From the NCBI GenBank assembly GCA_026712715.1, contig JAPOPW010000016.1, positions 1-39,896 on the forward strand: DNA of 39,896 bases, given 5' to 3'. The translations under genes and the position numbers were made by a program. Position 1 is the stretch's first letter. Each line of letters begins with the position of its first letter. The DNA comes from Immundisolibacterales bacterium (GTDB lineage: Bacteria > Pseudomonadota > Gammaproteobacteria > HK1). Shown here piece after piece: positions 1 through 7,488 of the stretch. The notes beneath the pieces were generated by a model that was not told the origin of the DNA, searched no databases, and saw only the letters and a program-made list of their open reading frames with translations.

Positions 1-2
1 CG

Positions 3-719
3 CTCACCGACGGCGTGCCCGAGGGCGCCGCGGTGGGCGGAGCGCCGCCGCCGCGCCCGTTCGGGGCCCTGCTCCTCGCCCGGCTCGCCGGCGAGGCCGG
101 GCTCGGTTGGCTCGGCCAGGAGCCCGCCGCGCTCTGCGCCCTCGCCGCCTACTTCGGCGACGGCCCGAGCGAGCTTCGGGCGATCGCCGAGGAGGCGGAG
201 CGCCGGATCGGCCTGCCGCTCCACCGTGGGCCGGCCGTGTCCGCCCCCGCTGCGCCGCCGGCGGAAGAAGCTGCGGCGGACCCGCCGGACGCCCCGCAGC
301 CACAAGCCGCGTCGGCCGAACCCGCCCCCGAGCGCACACCACCGCCCGCGATCGGCGGCGAAGGAGCGGGCTGGGAGTGGGTCAACTGGGTGCGGAGAGG
401 ACTTCGCGACGGCTCAGTGCCGGTCAACACCCCCGGCGCCTGGCTGCACAACATCGAGGGCGAGGCGTACGTCGTGGCCCCGGCCTGCTTCGAGGCGTTC
501 GCGGCCGGGCGCGACCTCGCCCCGGTCACGGTCCGCCACCGCGTGGTCCGGCTCCGGCGCCACCGGTCACGCGCCTCGCGCTCGGGCGCGGCCAACCTCT
601 TCCGCGCCGTGCTCGCCGACGGCAGCCGCGTCGAGGGCATGGTGTTCCCGGGAGAGCTCGTCTGGGACGACGATCCGCCGCCCCGCGCGAACGCCTCGCT
701 GGTCGGCAAGGGCCGGTGA
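3..719 (+). CDS. C-terminal part of MobH/TraI_2-type conjugative relaxase (partial)
   Basis: The frame is open at the left edge and stops with TGA at 717-719, so only the C-terminal ~238 residues are visible; the GTG at 15 is not a likely true start. A Pro/Ala/Glu-rich linker leads into a compact tail with WEWVNWVRRGLRDGSVPVN followed by AWLHNIEGEAYVV and a P-x-C-F-E-x-F segment. This matches my memory of the C-terminal domain of TraI_2 'putative helicase' relaxases of integrating conjugative elements (PFL_4751-type). In that family the N-terminal HD-like relaxase domain, which would lie outside the window, nicks oriT and pilots the strand during transfer. The restriction-modification cargo and the tRNA-Ser downstream support an ICE end. 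The assignment is by motif only; the catalytic part cannot be seen. Confidence 0.72.
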   Translation, partial: LTDGVPEGAAVGGAPPPRPFGALLLARLAGEAGLGWLGQEPAALCALAAYFGDGPSELRAIAEEAERRIGLPLHRGPAVSAPAAPPAEEAAADPPDAPQPQAASAEPAPERTPPPAIGGEGAGWEWVNWVRRGLRDGSVPVNTPGAWLHNIEGEAYVVAPACFEAFAAGRDLAPVTVRHRVVRLRRHRSRASRSGAANLFRAVLADGSRVEGMVFPGELVWDDDPPPRANASLVGKGR

Positions 720-722
720 TCG

Positions 723-736
723 GCCCGATGTCGGGC
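723..736 (+). terminator. Short hairpin after the relaxase gene
   Basis: GCCCGA and TCGGGC form a perfect 6-bp inverted repeat separated by TG, beginning 4 nt after the relaxase stop. There is no T-run, so it is at best a weak or Rho-assisted 3' end. The rest of 737-1014 is GC-rich and I see no convincing gene or motif in it. Confidence 0.25.
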
Positions 737-1026
737 GCGCCTTCGCACCGTCGCCTGCGGCCCGTTACCGACCTCGCGCACGCAGCTCCGCAGCGACTGC
801 GCACCCACGCGGCCTAGGAATCGGCCCGAGGCCGGCGGGGCGCCCGCGATAGGGATCGAAGCCCGCATGGGCCGAGACCCGGCTGCGCCGGGGCTCGGTG
901 CGAAGCACGAGAGCCCGGGCCCGCAAGGGCATCGCCCATCTCCTCGGAAATGAAACGGCCGGGGTTGATCGTGCGCGTCGTGGTCGTCGTCCTCAAGGCC
1001 GCCTATCGGGCTCTGAGGGGATGACG

Positions 1027-1230
1027 ATGGAATGGTTCCTGATTCTGACCGTGGGACCGCCTCTCGTGCTCAGCGTGGTCAACAGGGCACATAGACGGAA
1101 CCCCGGTGAACACCTTGTCACCGGACCGCGCCAACGCCGGCGTCGCATCCCACCGATCCGTACCTGCGTCACGGCGATCCCCGATTGGCGTCGTGAGCCA
1201 GTAGCGTACGAAGACGTCATCGTCGATTGA
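1027..1230 (+). CDS. Small membrane-anchored hypothetical protein
   Basis: 67 residues. The start is chosen at ATG 1027 because a GAGGGG Shine-Dalgarno sequence (1015-1020) sits 6 nt upstream; the in-frame ATG at 1021 abuts that sequence and is a less likely start. The protein begins with a short hydrophobic segment (MEWFLILTVGPPLVLSVV), which could be a single membrane helix. An Arg-rich stretch follows (QRRRRIPPIR) and then an acidic C-terminus. I recognise no family. It ends 33 nt before the PLD-fold nuclease gene on the same strand and could be co-transcribed with it. It may also be a chance frame; the ribosome-binding site is the main support. Confidence 0.4.
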   Translation: MEWFLILTVGPPLVLSVVNRAHRRNPGEHLVTGPRQRRRRIPPIRTCVTAIPDWRREPVAYEDVIVD

Positions 1231-1263
1231 CGTGGGACTCGATATCGTCTATTTCGCTCGTCC

Positions 1264-2445
1264 ATGAGGTACATCGACAACAGTCATGGTGATCCGCGGG
1301 AAGATGCCCTTTTCCCGTGGCTACGAAACGTCTTGACGGCGGATGTCATCGGGATTCGATGGCAATCGGGCTTCTTCGAAGCTGGCGTGCTCGGTGTGTT
1401 CAGCCCGACGTTCGAGCGCCTGGCACACGCGGAGCTCGACGCTGTGGTCCTCGTTGGATCCAATGACGGAGAAACGCAGGCGGCCGCAATGCATGAGTTG
1501 GTCGACGTTCTCGGGCTACCCCGTCCCAACGCGCTTCTCGGGGTGGTGAGGTATGCTGACGGCTACTACCACCCGAAGACAATCCATCTTCGCTACCGAG
1601 GCGGCCGGCAAGTTGCGTATGTCGGCTCGTCGAATCTGACGTCGCGCGGCATCAACGGTCTGAACGTCGAGGCAGGAATGGTGCTCGACACCGACGAGGG
1701 TGATTCGGCAGACGTCCTCGACCGGATCGAGCTGGCGATACGTCAGTGGTTTGTCTTGCGACCAGGCGGCTTGTTCGAGGTGGAGACCCACGACGACGTG
1801 GATCGGCTGCAGGCGAGCGGCATCCTCACGATCGAGCGGCCCGCTCGCCCACCGGGCGGTCAGGGCGATCAGCCTGGTCGCGGTGAGTTGCCGCGCCGCG
1901 GTCGCGGCCATCAACTCCCACCGATTGGCGACCCTGGTGCGGATGAAGAGGGCGAACACGATGATGGCCCCATTGAGAGGCCTGAAGTTGAGGAGCTCGT
2001 TCTGATAGCGGAGCTGCCAGGGGGAAGGCGCTGGAGTCAAGCCGCGTTCCCCAAACGGTTCACCGACAACTTCTTTCAGGTCCGAGCAGGTACCGCCGAT
2101 GTTCTCCGTCTCTGGCCTGTGACTCAAGACCGAGGCGTAGGTCCCGAAGCACGAGTGCCCTGTGGATACAAGGGCAGTCACAACTGGTACTACGAGCTTG
2201 GGTTGGCTGCGGCCATCGGCGACTATCCACCACCGCCTTCAAAGCCTATTGGCGTCTTCCACCGAATCGCTCATCAGACCTGTAGGTACACCGTTCTGAT
2301 GCCGGATCACACATCCTACCCGGTGGTGGATGATTGCCTTGCCGCCAACCTGCGCAATCGTCGGGGCAATGAGCTTCGACGTGCCACCGTACCGCCACAC
2401 GTCCTTCAGGATGCTTGGCCGGACAATTGGTTCTTCGAGGTCTAG
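1264..2445 (+). CDS. Phospholipase-D-fold restriction endonuclease (NgoFVII/BfiI-like)
   Basis: 393 residues. A single HKD-type active site is visible: YYHPKTIHLR (His103, Lys105), then GSSNLTSRGINGLNVE (121-136) with the Ser, Asn and Glu expected of PLD-superfamily nucleases. One HKD copy per chain means two subunits probably build one active site, as known for BfiI and Nuc; this family cuts without metal ions. The acidic linker (~195-245) and the C-terminal ~150 residues probably carry DNA recognition, but I recognise no specific domain there. It lies tail-to-tail with two DNA methyltransferase genes, which fits a type II or IIS restriction role. The ATG at 1264 has no clear Shine-Dalgarno sequence. 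The DNA is visibly less GC-rich than the core, in line with acquisition. The cleavage site cannot be deduced. Confidence 0.75.
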   Translation: MRYIDNSHGDPREDALFPWLRNVLTADVIGIRWQSGFFEAGVLGVFSPTFERLAHAELDAVVLVGSNDGETQAAAMHELVDVLGLPRPNALLGVVRYADGYYHPKTIHLRYRGGRQVAYVGSSNLTSRGINGLNVEAGMVLDTDEGDSADVLDRIELAIRQWFVLRPGGLFEVETHDDVDRLQASGILTIERPARPPGGQGDQPGRGELPRRGRGHQLPPIGDPGADEEGEHDDGPIERPEVEELVLIAELPGGRRWSQAAFPKRFTDNFFQVRAGTADVLRLWPVTQDRGVGPEARVPCGYKGSHNWYYELGLAAAIGDYPPPPSKPIGVFHRIAHQTCRYTVLMPDHTSYPVVDDCLAANLRNRRGNELRRATVPPHVLQDAWPDNWFFEV

Positions 2446-2481
2446 TCGCGTGGTTGTAGATCGTGCGCCGCTTGCGGATGG

Positions 2482-3861
2482 CTAGGGTCGGCAGCTAATC
2501 AGTACCTCGGCGTGGCCTTCGACATCCACGTTCCGCTCTGTGAGGTTGAGCTTGTTGTGAGACATCCCGTCGACCGGGACGAGTTCGATCGCATTGAAGT
2601 ATCGCTCCGCGATGCCGAGGAGCTGCTCGATGGTCAGAAGGCGGGGTCGGTTTCCGGCGGTTGCTTGATATGGCGAGTACGACAGGACCAACGGGACCTT
2701 GCGCCTTGCCACCGTCGCGAACAGCCGCTCGAAGGCCCCTGGTGCTTTCGTCGGAATGCAAAACGGCGATTGGTGGCGTTCCACTCGGTAGATCCCCCGA
2801 CTGAGTCGTGGCACCCCATTCGAGCGAATTTTCGTCGTTGCGACCTCGGGTTCGTCCCGCAGCGTCATTGTCTCCAGCACGTGGTAGTACCGGCTGTAGT
2901 GATCCCGGGTGTAGGGCGGGTCTGCGTACACCGCGGCGAACGGAGTCGCGTCGCATTCGAGGAACTCGAGGTAGTCCGACCGAACGGCGCGGTGATGGCC
3001 GCGACTCCGACGGAGCGTAGCGAGCGACTCGCAACACGCGCGATAGCTCTCGGAGACGCTCAACGTGCGGTCGCGTAGCGTCTGCTTCACCAAGTGCCTC
3101 TTGGGGTGACCTTGGGCGTCGCGCAGCTTGATCGGTTGGGCGAAGTGCTTTCCAACCGTGTTCACGGCATCGCTTGCGGTAACCAGCGCCGCTGCGAGAA
3201 AAAAGTCCCGCTCGGCACCTTCGATCGAGTGGATCTCTGCCAGCAGGGCATCAAGCTCGATCGCCTGCTCCCAGGAGAAGTAACGCCCTCCGAAATATCG
3301 AGTCACGACTGCTTCCGGACCTGTAGCCAAGCCGTGATCGTTGAGCTTGTCCAGGGCGGCTTTCACCTCGCCGCGGAGCGCGGACGACATCTCGTCGCGA
3401 TCACCGAACGCGAGCAGAGACCCGTGCTCGAGCAAGTCGCAGAGCCCGTCCACCGCACCGTTTGCGGCATCAGCCATGCAGCGCCGCTCGTGCTCCAGAA
3501 GGCCGTGTAGAGCCTCTCTGAGCCGTGAACCTAGCGACCCGGTATTGGCTCGGTCGCACAGCTCGCCCCCTTCGTCCCTCGCGTTCGCAGGCGGGTTGAC
3601 CAGACCATTGCACAGGACGCGGGAATACTCCTGAATGTCCACTGAGGTGACGTCCCATTCGGACGCGAGCGCGAGCGAGACGATTCCGGATCCTGCGAAT
3701 AGATCGCACACGGGTTGATCGACGGGCGCGACGGCCGCGACCTCGCGTCGAATCGGCTCCAGGAGCCGTAGCTTGCTCCCTAGGTAGTGGATCGTGCGCT
3801 GCACGCTCCTCTCCGCTCCGAGATCGGGAAGAAGCGCAAGCTGCTTCGGAAGAGTCGGCAT
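2482..3861 (-). CDS. D12-class (Dam-like) DNA adenine N6-methyltransferase
   Basis: 459 residues from ATG 3861. It would transfer methyl from S-adenosylmethionine to N6 of adenine. Motifs run in D12 (alpha-class) order: HYLGSK near residue 25, DLFAGSG (53-59, SAM binding), about 250 residues of presumed target-recognition and insert region, then YADPPYTRDHYSRYYH (DPPY 314-317, catalytic). The C-terminal NKLNLTERNVDVEGHAEVL resembles methyltransferase ends. A longer GTG start at 3930 is possible but would overlap the upstream methyltransferase by 46 nt; ATG 3861 lies 23 nt after that gene's stop and is preferred, though its ribosome-binding site is weak. It is the third gene of the RHH-methyltransferase operon and converges on the nuclease gene across 36 nt. 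It probably protects one strand of an asymmetric site. Confidence 0.8.
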   Translation of the reverse strand: MPTLPKQLALLPDLGAERSVQRTIHYLGSKLRLLEPIRREVAAVAPVDQPVCDLFAGSGIVSLALASEWDVTSVDIQEYSRVLCNGLVNPPANARDEGGELCDRANTGSLGSRLREALHGLLEHERRCMADAANGAVDGLCDLLEHGSLLAFGDRDEMSSALRGEVKAALDKLNDHGLATGPEAVVTRYFGGRYFSWEQAIELDALLAEIHSIEGAERDFFLAAALVTASDAVNTVGKHFAQPIKLRDAQGHPKRHLVKQTLRDRTLSVSESYRACCESLATLRRSRGHHRAVRSDYLEFLECDATPFAAVYADPPYTRDHYSRYYHVLETMTLRDEPEVATTKIRSNGVPRLSRGIYRVERHQSPFCIPTKAPGAFERLFATVARRKVPLVLSYSPYQATAGNRPRLLTIEQLLGIAERYFNAIELVPVDGMSHNKLNLTERNVDVEGHAEVLISCRP

Positions 3862-3884
3862 TCGGCTCGTCGGTCCGTCGGTCT

Positions 3885-5156
3885 TCAGCCGAGTGCTCTG
3901 TAGAAGTCGAACCCGCCTCCACCCTTCCACCCTATGTGGTTGGAAATCCCCGTCGCGTCGCCATTCACCACTCGTCGAAGGCGCGCCGCGCAGTAGGTGA
4001 CGGCATGCTGGCCGAGTTCGATGCCGATGTACCTCCGGTTCAGCTTGTGAGCCACCGCTGTCGTGGTACCGGACCCCAGGAAGGCGTCGAGGACGAGGTC
4101 GCCTGGCTCGGTCGCGATCTCAATCACCCGGCCAATGAGGCCCTCGGGTTTCGGCGTGTCGAAGACGCCCTCGTCAGGGAATAGCCGCAGAAGCTGCTTC
4201 TTGGCCTCGTCGTTTGTTCCTACCTCACTCGCCGGCCATAGCGTTTCGGGGGTCAAGCCAACTTTTGAGGAATTCAGAAAGCGCTTGATCCTGGGCACGC
4301 CTTGGCCTGTCTTTCCGAACCAGATGTTCCCGGCGGCGATCTCTCGTCGCATCTTCTCCTTCGTGTACACCCAGCAACGCCCCGAGGGCGGGCGGTGTAC
4401 CTTGCCGCTCGGCGCCACCAGATCGTAGAACTGGGACGCTGTCCCGTGTCCCGCCTGGACATTGGCCGAGACCGACTGCCACGGCCCCCGGGGGTCTGAA
4501 TCCGGGTTCTGGTAGCGAGCTAGCAGCTCCGGCCCGGCTGGCAACGGGTTTCGTCGTGCCCGGAACTCGCGTTGGTCGATCGCATAGACGAGCAAGTACT
4601 CGTGATTGTTGGAGAATACCTTCCGGTTTTCGCGTGTCGTTCTCTGCTGCCAGACGACTGTGGTGACGAAGTTCTCACGTCCAAAGATTTCGTCAGCGGC
4701 CACCTTGAGGTAGTGGATTTCGCGGTCGTCGATCGAAATCCAGAGCGACCCGTCTTTCGCCAGCAGAGGCCGGATCGCCAGAAGCCGCGCTACCATCATG
4801 TCCAGCCAAGCCTCGTGACTCCTGGTGTCCCGGTAGTGCCGGTACCGTTCTTGGTTGTTGTATGGCGGATCGATGTACACACACCGAATCCTTCCGGCGT
4901 ACCCTCTCTGTAACGTGTCGAGGACGCGCAGATTCTCTCCTTGAATCAGTGCGTTGCCGGTGCTGGCCTCACCATAGCTCAGCTTGGCGATGCGCGAGAA
5001 GGAACCCGCCAACCCATTTTTCGCGCGTCGAGCTCTGTTCGAGCGTTGCCGACGAGCGGTGGAACGGCGTCCCGAGACGGCCGCATGGCTGTCCAGACCG
5101 GCACCGCCTACTGCTTCATCGGAGCGTAGTTTCTCCATCGGTCTCGCGTCTGTCAT
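3885..5156 (-). CDS. Beta-class DNA amino-methyltransferase (N6-A or N4-C), type III Mod-like fold
   Basis: 423 residues. The catalytic motif CVYIDPPYNN (DPPY 96-99) precedes the SAM-binding motif AFLGSGTTTAVAHKLNRRYI (FLGSG 359-363), the motif order of the beta class that includes type III Mod subunits. The ending GGGGFDFYRALG is typical of this family. An Arg-rich N-terminus (~residues 29-45) precedes the fold. The middle (~170-330) probably holds the target-recognition domain, with LLVYAID and CWVYTKEKMRREI as landmarks. It overlaps the RHH gene upstream by ATGA (5153-5156), so the two are translationally coupled. With the D12 enzyme downstream it likely modifies the target of the PLD-fold nuclease. 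DPPY fits adenine-N6 but does not exclude cytosine-N4. Confidence 0.82.
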   Translation of the reverse strand: MTDARPMEKLRSDEAVGGAGLDSHAAVSGRRSTARRQRSNRARRAKNGLAGSFSRIAKLSYGEASTGNALIQGENLRVLDTLQRGYAGRIRCVYIDPPYNNQERYRHYRDTRSHEAWLDMMVARLLAIRPLLAKDGSLWISIDDREIHYLKVAADEIFGRENFVTTVVWQQRTTRENRKVFSNNHEYLLVYAIDQREFRARRNPLPAGPELLARYQNPDSDPRGPWQSVSANVQAGHGTASQFYDLVAPSGKVHRPPSGRCWVYTKEKMRREIAAGNIWFGKTGQGVPRIKRFLNSSKVGLTPETLWPASEVGTNDEAKKQLLRLFPDEGVFDTPKPEGLIGRVIEIATEPGDLVLDAFLGSGTTTAVAHKLNRRYIGIELGQHAVTYCAARLRRVVNGDATGISNHIGWKGGGGFDFYRALG

Positions 5157-5389
5157 TTGCTGCCCTCTCCGTCCGAGGAAGCCTCATCTCCCGGAACCTG
5201 CTGTCCGTGCTCATTGATTTCTTCTGTGACAAAGAGCGATGGCTGCCGACTCGTTTCGACAAAACGCGTCACTTCGCCGACGAACCAAGCCTTCAGTGTT
5301 AGGTCGCGTCGGGCGAGTTCCACGTAGAGCTCATGCTTCAACGCTGGCTCGACCTCGATCACGACCCGGCCTGACGATCCCTTAGCCAT
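5153..5389 (-). CDS. Ribbon-helix-helix protein, probable controller of the R-M operon
   Basis: 78 residues. The segment GRVVIEVEPALKHELYVELARRDLTLKAWF has the pattern of a ribbon-helix-helix (Arc/CopG/MetJ-type) domain: a short beta strand of alternating hydrophobics, then two helices joined by a tight turn. The polar, acidic C-terminal 30 residues look disordered. It is the first gene of a three-gene operon with two DNA methyltransferases and overlaps the first by ATGA. A perfect inverted repeat begins 3 nt before its start codon, which fits autoregulation. Controller proteins of R-M systems are usually helix-turn-helix; an RHH one is less usual. An orphan antitoxin is the alternative. Confidence 0.62.
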   Translation of the reverse strand: MAKGSSGRVVIEVEPALKHELYVELARRDLTLKAWFVGEVTRFVETSRQPSLFVTEEINEHGQQVPGDEASSDGEGSK

Positions 5390-5391
5390 CT

Positions 5392-5424
5392 ATGTAATAT
5401 ATGTCACATTACATCCCGAGTCGA
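5392..5424 (-). promoter_or_regulatory. Candidate operator and promoter of the RHH/methyltransferase operon
   Basis: ATGTAAT (5392-5398) and ATTACAT (5408-5414) are a perfect 7-bp inverted repeat with a 9-bp spacer that contains a related half-site, ATGTCAC. On the minus strand TATATT (5401-5396) could be a -10 box and TCGACT (5424-5419) a -35 box, 17 bp apart. Initiation there would fall about at the start codon (5389), giving a leaderless or nearly leaderless mRNA; no Shine-Dalgarno sequence precedes that ATG. A repressor bound to the repeat would cover the -10 box. Confidence 0.45.
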
Positions 5425-5778
5425 GCCGACGGCGGTGGGTGATGGCGTTCTGTGGGGCCGGGCGGATCACGCTGCTCTCGGTCGCCTGGGTAAACCGCCT
5501 GGCTCCGCCGTCCTCAGTCGGCCGGTGTGTAGTGTGGTGTGGTGTCCCCGCGCGAACGACGCGACTGCCGTGACGAGCAGCGCGCCGTAGACCATCGTGT
5601 GCGCTGGCTCCAGCAGAGTGGAGACCGGGCACGGGGTCGACAGCCCCCAACGAAGCCGCGGGCATCGAGGGAATGCGCCGCCTTCGGTCGAGCGCAGGCA
5701 AGGAGGCGAGAAAGGCGTTTCGGTGGTCAGGCAGGTCTCAGAGAACGCCAAGTGGCGCCATTCAAGCTTTTCACTTTT
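5425..5778. other. Non-coding stretch next to the element end
   Basis: I find no credible gene between the RHH operon promoter and the tRNA-proximal repeats. The frames that stay open here have no family resemblance, and those reaching further right run into antisense tRNA. Short GTGTGGTGTGGTGT-type runs near 5530 are the only low-complexity feature. This is where the non-coding end of the integrated element would be expected. Confidence 0.4.
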
Positions 5779-5908
<130 letters not shown>

Positions 5909-5921
<13 letters not shown>

Positions 5922-5937
5922 ACGGCTCCGGTATGAT
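5909..5937 (+). promoter_or_regulatory. Possible promoter for the desulfinase-like gene
   Basis: CGGACA (5909-5914) and TATGAT (5932-5937) resemble -35 and -10 boxes, 17 bp apart, placing the start about 30 nt before ATG 5977. The -35 box lies inside the antisense of the tRNA gene. This is a pattern match only. Confidence 0.28.
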
Positions 5938-5976
5938 GCCACACCTCACTCTCGGAGCGGGGCTGGACGACCCTTG

Positions 5977-7173
5977 ATGTTCGAACTCGATCGCGAGCGG
6001 CTGGGCCTCCAGGCGCGGGCGCGCGCGTTTGCCGACGAGGTCGCCGCGCCCCGCGCGGCCGAGACGGACCGTAGCGAGGCGTATCCGTGGGACACGGTGG
6101 CCGCGCTCCGCGACGCGGGGTTCATGGGGATGACGATCCCCGCCGCGCTCGGGGGTCAGGGCCGCGACTATCTCGACGCGGCGCTCGTCATCGAGCAGAT
6201 GGCCCGTGCCTGCGGGGTCACCGCGCGCATCGTGGTCGAGGCGAACATGGGCGCGATCGGCGCGGTCATGCGCTACGGCAGCGACCCGCAGAAGCGCCTC
6301 GCGGCGGACCTCGTCCTCGGCGGCGACAAGCCGGCCATCTGCATCACCGAGCCCGACGCCGGGAGCGCCGCGACCGAGATGACCACCCGGGCGGACCGCC
6401 GGGGGGACGTCTACGTCATCAACGGACGCAAGCACTGGATCACGGGCGGCGGGGTGTCGAAGCTGCACCTCATCTTCGCGCGTGTCCACGAGAACGGGGA
6501 GGCGCGGGGAATCGGTGGCTTCCTCGCCGTGCGCGGCGAATCTCCCGGGCTCGTCGTCGGCGCGCGCGAGCCGGCGATGGGTCTTCGCGGGATCCCGGAG
6601 ACGGAGATCCGCTTCGAGGACCTCGAGGTGCCCTCGTCCATGGCGGTGATCCCACCCGAGGGCTTGGCGCGCGGGTTCGCGGGGCTCATGAACGCCTACA
6701 ACGGCCAGCGGGTGGGGGCGGGCACGGTGGCCCTCGGGCTCGCCGCGGGGGCCTACGAGCAGGCTCTCGACCACGCGCGCGAGCGCGAGCAGTTCGGCCG
6801 GCCAATCTGCGAGTTCCAGGGAATACAATGGATGCTCGTGGACATGAACACCCGCATCGAGGCCGCCCGCCTGCTGCTCTACCGGGCCGCGGCGAGCGCG
6901 TGCGGCGAGAGCGGATTCCCGGACCCCACCCAGGCCGCGCGGGCCAAGATATTCGCCTCCGAAATGGCCATTCAGGTGACCAACGACGCCCTCCAGGTCT
7001 TCGGCGCGGCCGGATACTCCCGAAACCGCCCCCTCGAACGCATGGTGCGCGACGCGCGCATGTTCACGATCGGGGGCGGGACGGCCCAGATCCTGCGCAC
7101 CGTCGTCGCCTCGCGCATCCTCGAGCGCAAGCTCCCCCAGACCCGCGACGGCTACGCCCGCATGAACCGGTAA
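5977..7173 (+). CDS. 3-Sulfinopropionyl-CoA desulfinase-like acyl-CoA dehydrogenase homologue
   Basis: 398 residues with the full acyl-CoA dehydrogenase fold (CITEPDAGSAATEMTTRAD and HWITGGG in the FAD-binding middle domain; REQFGRPICEFQG in the C-terminal helices). The usual catalytic glutamate of the YEGT motif is Gly367 here (TIGGGTAQIL). The alternative helix-G glutamate position is Gln244 (YNGQRVGAG), and Arg84 is present (TARIVVEANMGAIG). Arg84 plus Gln at ~246 and no catalytic Glu is the signature I recall for AcdDPN7 of Advenella mimigardefordensis, which splits 3-sulfinopropionyl-CoA into propionyl-CoA and sulfite. Long stretches, including the PQTRDGY tail, agree with that protein from memory. 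ATG 5977 is used because a longer frame would start inside the tRNA gene. A role in organosulfur catabolism is inferred. Confidence 0.78.
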   Translation: MFELDRERLGLQARARAFADEVAAPRAAETDRSEAYPWDTVAALRDAGFMGMTIPAALGGQGRDYLDAALVIEQMARACGVTARIVVEANMGAIGAVMRYGSDPQKRLAADLVLGGDKPAICITEPDAGSAATEMTTRADRRGDVYVINGRKHWITGGGVSKLHLIFARVHENGEARGIGGFLAVRGESPGLVVGAREPAMGLRGIPETEIRFEDLEVPSSMAVIPPEGLARGFAGLMNAYNGQRVGAGTVALGLAAGAYEQALDHAREREQFGRPICEFQGIQWMLVDMNTRIEAARLLLYRAAASACGESGFPDPTQAARAKIFASEMAIQVTNDALQVFGAAGYSRNRPLERMVRDARMFTIGGGTAQILRTVVASRILERKLPQTRDGYARMNR

Positions 7174-7488
7174 CCCGGGCATGGAAGCACTCGCATTCCG
7201 AGACGGCCGCGCTCCGGCCGTTCCGTGCTTCGGTCCGGTCCCGAGCCCGGCTCCGGCCTGGATCCTCGCCGGCCCCGGACTCCTTGAGGGGCCCCGCTCT
7301 TTGCAGACGAGTCGAGTTTGCAAACCGGTTCCAGGAACGAAGCGCACGAGGCTGCTCCCAAGAGAAAAGCTTGGAGAAATGCTTGCACTTCTCCCTGTAC
7401 GGCGCGACGGGGCTTCGGGCGAGGATGGGTGGATTCGAACATGTCCCGTCGGTCCGGGGCGCAGCCTCGCTGGAACCGCGCCGAGTCG
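7174..7488 (+). promoter_or_regulatory. 315-bp leader before soxB with two inverted repeats
   Basis: No credible gene is seen. GGAGAA (7373-7378) pairs with TTCTCC (7389-7394), with a further TGC/GCA pairing inside. GCGAGGATG (7419-7427) pairs with CAGCCTCGC (7462-7470) at 8 of 9 positions around a 34-nt loop that contains GATTCGAAC, a T-loop-like string. The second structure ends 18 nt before the soxB ATG and could affect translation. I looked for the conserved glycine-riboswitch core (GCCGAAGG-type) and did not find it. Confidence 0.35.

Noticed and set aside
2446..2481. Terminator between the nuclease and D12 methyltransferase genes
   Set aside because: No convincing inverted repeat lies in the 36-nt gap.
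3862..3930. GTG 3930 as the start of the D12 methyltransferase
   Set aside because: It would overlap the upstream methyltransferase by 46 nt and adds residues with no family resemblance; ATG 3861 is preferred, though not proven.
7419..7470. A possible tRNA on the minus strand before soxB (T-loop-like GTTCGAAT)
   Set aside because: There is no matching T stem, anticodon arm or D arm; only a short inverted repeat remains.
7174..7488. Glycine riboswitch ahead of the sarcosine oxidase genes
   Set aside because: The conserved core sequences of that riboswitch were looked for and not found.
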